A DNA stretch of 64,000 bases, taken from positions 85,961 to 149,960 of the forward strand of contig JAAXJR010000030.1 in assembly GCA_012269745.1 (NCBI GenBank), in the 5' to 3' direction. The DNA is from Flavobacteriales bacterium. Lineage in GTDB: Bacteria > Bacteroidota > Bacteroidia > Flavobacteriales > Schleiferiaceae. Below the pieces are notes generated by a model. That model was not told the origin of the DNA. It made no database searches and worked only from the letters and a program-made list of their open reading frames with translations. The position numbers and the translations under genes were made by a program. Of the stretch, positions 62,413 to 64,000 are shown one piece after another (the first letter of the stretch is position 1; each line of letters starts with the position of its first letter).

Positions 62413-63591
62413 ATGCAAAAGTCAGATTTCCTTTACGACCTACCCGAGCACAGAATTGCCACGCACCCTCTTTACGAGCGCGACCAAAGCAAACTGCTTG
62501 TCTTCGATGGAAACATTGATGATCATGACTTTTCACATCTACCAACGCTTTTGCCTTCAGGCAGTCAATTAATCTTCAACAATACCAAGGTCATCAAAGC
62601 GCGTCTTCGATTCACAAAAACCGAAGGCGCCAAACCTATCGAGGTATTCTGCCTCAATCCCTACGATCAAAGCGTCGAAGAAGCCATGGAAGCCCTGCGT
62701 TCCATCCGCTTTGAGTGTATGGTAGGCAACTTGAAACGTTGGAAGGACCACCCGCTTCATCTAGAATTGGCGGACGACCTTACTCTAACGGCAGTTAAAG
62801 GAGAAAGATCTGGACAAGGCTTTATTATTAACTTCTCTTGGACCGGCTCCTACACCTTCTCCGAGGTACTCAACATTGCCGGCCAAATTCCACTTCCGCC
62901 GTACATGAACCGCGATGCTGAAGAAGACGATATCGAACGCTATCAAACGGTCTATGCTGCTAACAACGGATCCGTTGCTGCGCCAACGGCTGGACTACAC
63001 TTCACGCCGAAAGTTCTCGGACAATTAGATAGTAAAGGTCACCAACGTTTAGAGCTCACACTTCACGTGGGCGCTGGCACATTTAAGCCTCTCGGTGAAG
63101 GCGACATCAGCGCCCACGAAATGCATGCCGAGGAAATCATCTTAAGTAGAGATTGGCTGAAGAATTACCTCGAGCACGATGGAAATAAATTCGCCGTAGG
63201 AACAACGAGTTTACGCACACTTGAAAGCTGTCATTGGATTGGGGTCAAGCTAATGACATCAGGCATATTGGAGAATTTAGGACAGTTTGACGCATACGAA
63301 TTGGACCAAGAGGTCAGCACGAAGGAAGCCTATAAAGAACTGCTAAGTCATCTTGAGGAACATGGTATAGAATCGATGGCGCTTCAAACACAGTTGATGA
63401 TTCGACCGGGCTATACCATGAAATCAGTACAAGGTATTATCACAAATTTCCACCAACCCGGATCTACCCTGCTCTTGCTAGTAAGCGCGGGAATTGGGGA
63501 TAGCTGGAAAAGTGTGTATGAGCATGCATTGGAAAACGATTATCGCTTTTTAAGCTACGGCGATTCCTCCCTTCTTTACTTCAATCGTTAG
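62413..63591 (+). CDS. queA: S-adenosylmethionine:tRNA ribosyltransferase-isomerase QueA
   Basis: A 392-residue enzyme that adds the epoxycyclopentane precursor of queuosine to tRNA at position 34. The opening is MQKSDFLYDLPEHRIA, followed by DQSKLLVFDG and LPPYMNRDAEEDDIERYQTV, SVAAPTAGLHF (SAM/substrate region) and TLHVGAGTFKPL. ITNFHQPGSTLLLLVSA closes the core. The start at 62413 sits 20 bases after the -7 box; a longer in-frame opening upstream would begin before the promoter. Confidence 0.96.
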   Translation: MQKSDFLYDLPEHRIATHPLYERDQSKLLVFDGNIDDHDFSHLPTLLPSGSQLIFNNTKVIKARLRFTKTEGAKPIEVFCLNPYDQSVEEAMEALRSIRFECMVGNLKRWKDHPLHLELADDLTLTAVKGERSGQGFIINFSWTGSYTFSEVLNIAGQIPLPPYMNRDAEEDDIERYQTVYAANNGSVAAPTAGLHFTPKVLGQLDSKGHQRLELTLHVGAGTFKPLGEGDISAHEMHAEEIILSRDWLKNYLEHDGNKFAVGTTSLRTLESCHWIGVKLMTSGILENLGQFDAYELDQEVSTKEAYKELLSHLEEHGIESMALQTQLMIRPGYTMKSVQGIITNFHQPGSTLLLLVSAGIGDSWKSVYEHALENDYRFLSYGDSSLLYFNR

Positions 63592-63634
63592 CAACTTTTA
63601 GTTATTCACTTTTCTTGGTGATCAAGTAATTCCG

Positions 63635-63649
63635 GGGCCAATTTGGCCC
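63635..63649. repeat. Palindrome GGGCCAATTTGGCCC before the EEP gene
   Basis: A perfect seven-base inverted repeat around a single T, ending one base before the ATG at 63651. It could be an operator or a hairpin in the translation start region. Confidence 0.7.
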
Positions 63650-63650
63650 A

Positions 63651-64000
63651 ATGAAACAACTGCTCATTTGCCTTCTTTTCCCTTGGCTTAGTCAGGGGCA
63701 ACCTTGGGTGTTCTACAACCTAGAAAACCTCTTTGACACTATCAATGACCGCGGCTTTCATGATGAGGAGTTCACCCCAAATGGCACCAAGGACTATGCA
63801 TCTATTCGCTACAGGTTGTGTATTAGGCAGAGTGCGAGGGTTCTGAATGCGCTTGAACAAAGCGGAAAAAGTGCACCCGTGATTGGACTCTGTGAAATTG
63901 AAAACCGAAGCGTTCTTGAAGATCTTATTAATCACAAAGGAATGCGTAATTATGGTCCATGGGGCATCGTGCATTATGATAGTCCCGACCATAGAGGAAT
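63651..64000 (+). CDS. Secreted endonuclease/exonuclease/phosphatase family protein (partial)
   Basis: The gene begins at 63651 and runs off the window after 116 codons. It has a short signal peptide (MKQLLICLLFPWLSQGQ), then FYNLENLFDT, DEEFTPNGTKDYASIRYR, GLCEIENRSVLEDL and HYDSPDHRG, the front half of the EEP family seen in Bacteroidota secreted nucleases. These enzymes are usually exported and degrade DNA or phosphodiesters outside the cell. The catalytic Asp-His end is beyond the window. Confidence 0.85.
   Translation, partial: MKQLLICLLFPWLSQGQPWVFYNLENLFDTINDRGFHDEEFTPNGTKDYASIRYRLCIRQSARVLNALEQSGKSAPVIGLCEIENRSVLEDLINHKGMRNYGPWGIVHYDSPDHRG

Noticed and set aside
1-64000. CRISPR arrays, tRNA genes, rRNA genes, insertion sequences or prophage
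   Set aside because: No repeated spacer pattern, cloverleaf, rRNA-like stretch or transposase/integrase motif was found while reading both strands.

Overview
The window reads as chromosomal DNA of a member of the Bacteroidota, most likely a free-living Flavobacteriales lineage (Cryomorphaceae/Schleiferiaceae-like; the family is inference). The evidence is a mitochondrial-type aconitase, Rho with a long Lys/Asn/Arg-rich insert, DnaX without its zinc module, a DUF3822 gene next to rsmD, a BshA bacillithiol enzyme, a GH3 plus beta-lactamase fusion, a TPR plus TonB-receptor-like pair, a putative type IX sorting domain, and repeated TAnnTTTG -7 promoter elements in front of genes. Genes are packed tightly on both strands. 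There is no gap above 300 bases, and I see no rRNA, tRNA, CRISPR array, phage or insertion sequence.

Layout. 1-9.6 kb: an MbnP-like lipoprotein (cut by the window edge), an acyltransferase, a CoA-type Nudix hydrolase, OxyR, an SLC13 transporter, RdgB, RsmD, DUF3822 with a pilin-like membrane protein, a RecD-like helicase, a second acyltransferase, an HsdR_N nuclease-fold protein and DUF4293. 9.7-25.7 kb: Rho, an ABC exporter, TruA, a YfcE-like phosphoesterase, PurB, an OB-fold-like protein, a UMF1 transporter, a secreted barrel-like protein, aconitase, a T9SS cargo-like protein, a three-part phosphodiesterase/TPR/sulfotransferase fusion and a MacB-like permease. 25.5-37.8 kb: a 55-residue membrane protein, rpsF-rpsR-rplI, dnaX with a secreted protein, a glycosyltransferase/sulfotransferase patch, LptB and TatC, RecQ and an ECF sigma factor with a small protein. 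37.9-54.6 kb: UvrA, a TrmH-type methylase diverging from an eIF1-like protein, BshA, the GH3 fusion, a mutL operon with two rhomboids and a membrane EEP protein, an orphan solute-binding lipoprotein and GyrB. 54.7-64 kb: the TonB-like and TPR envelope pair, FtsE with a GT2, a GT4, QueA and a secreted EEP nuclease cut by the edge.

Functionally this is a core genome segment: DNA repair (UvrA, RecQ, MutL, GyrB, DnaX), translation and RNA modification (S6, S18, L9, RsmD, TruA, TrmH-type, QueA), redox defence (OxyR, BshA), and envelope building and export (LptB, TatC, FtsE, acyltransferases, rhomboids). The least ordinary part is 21.7-33.1 kb, where three sulfotransferase-like domains occur, two of them in unusual fusions. 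Other points worth checking are a dnaX slippery heptamer placed where a gamma subunit would end, a MutL without endonuclease motifs, a pilin-like/DUF3822 pair, a paired palindrome around the trmH/eIF1 locus, and an over-represented 8-mer AATTGGCC.
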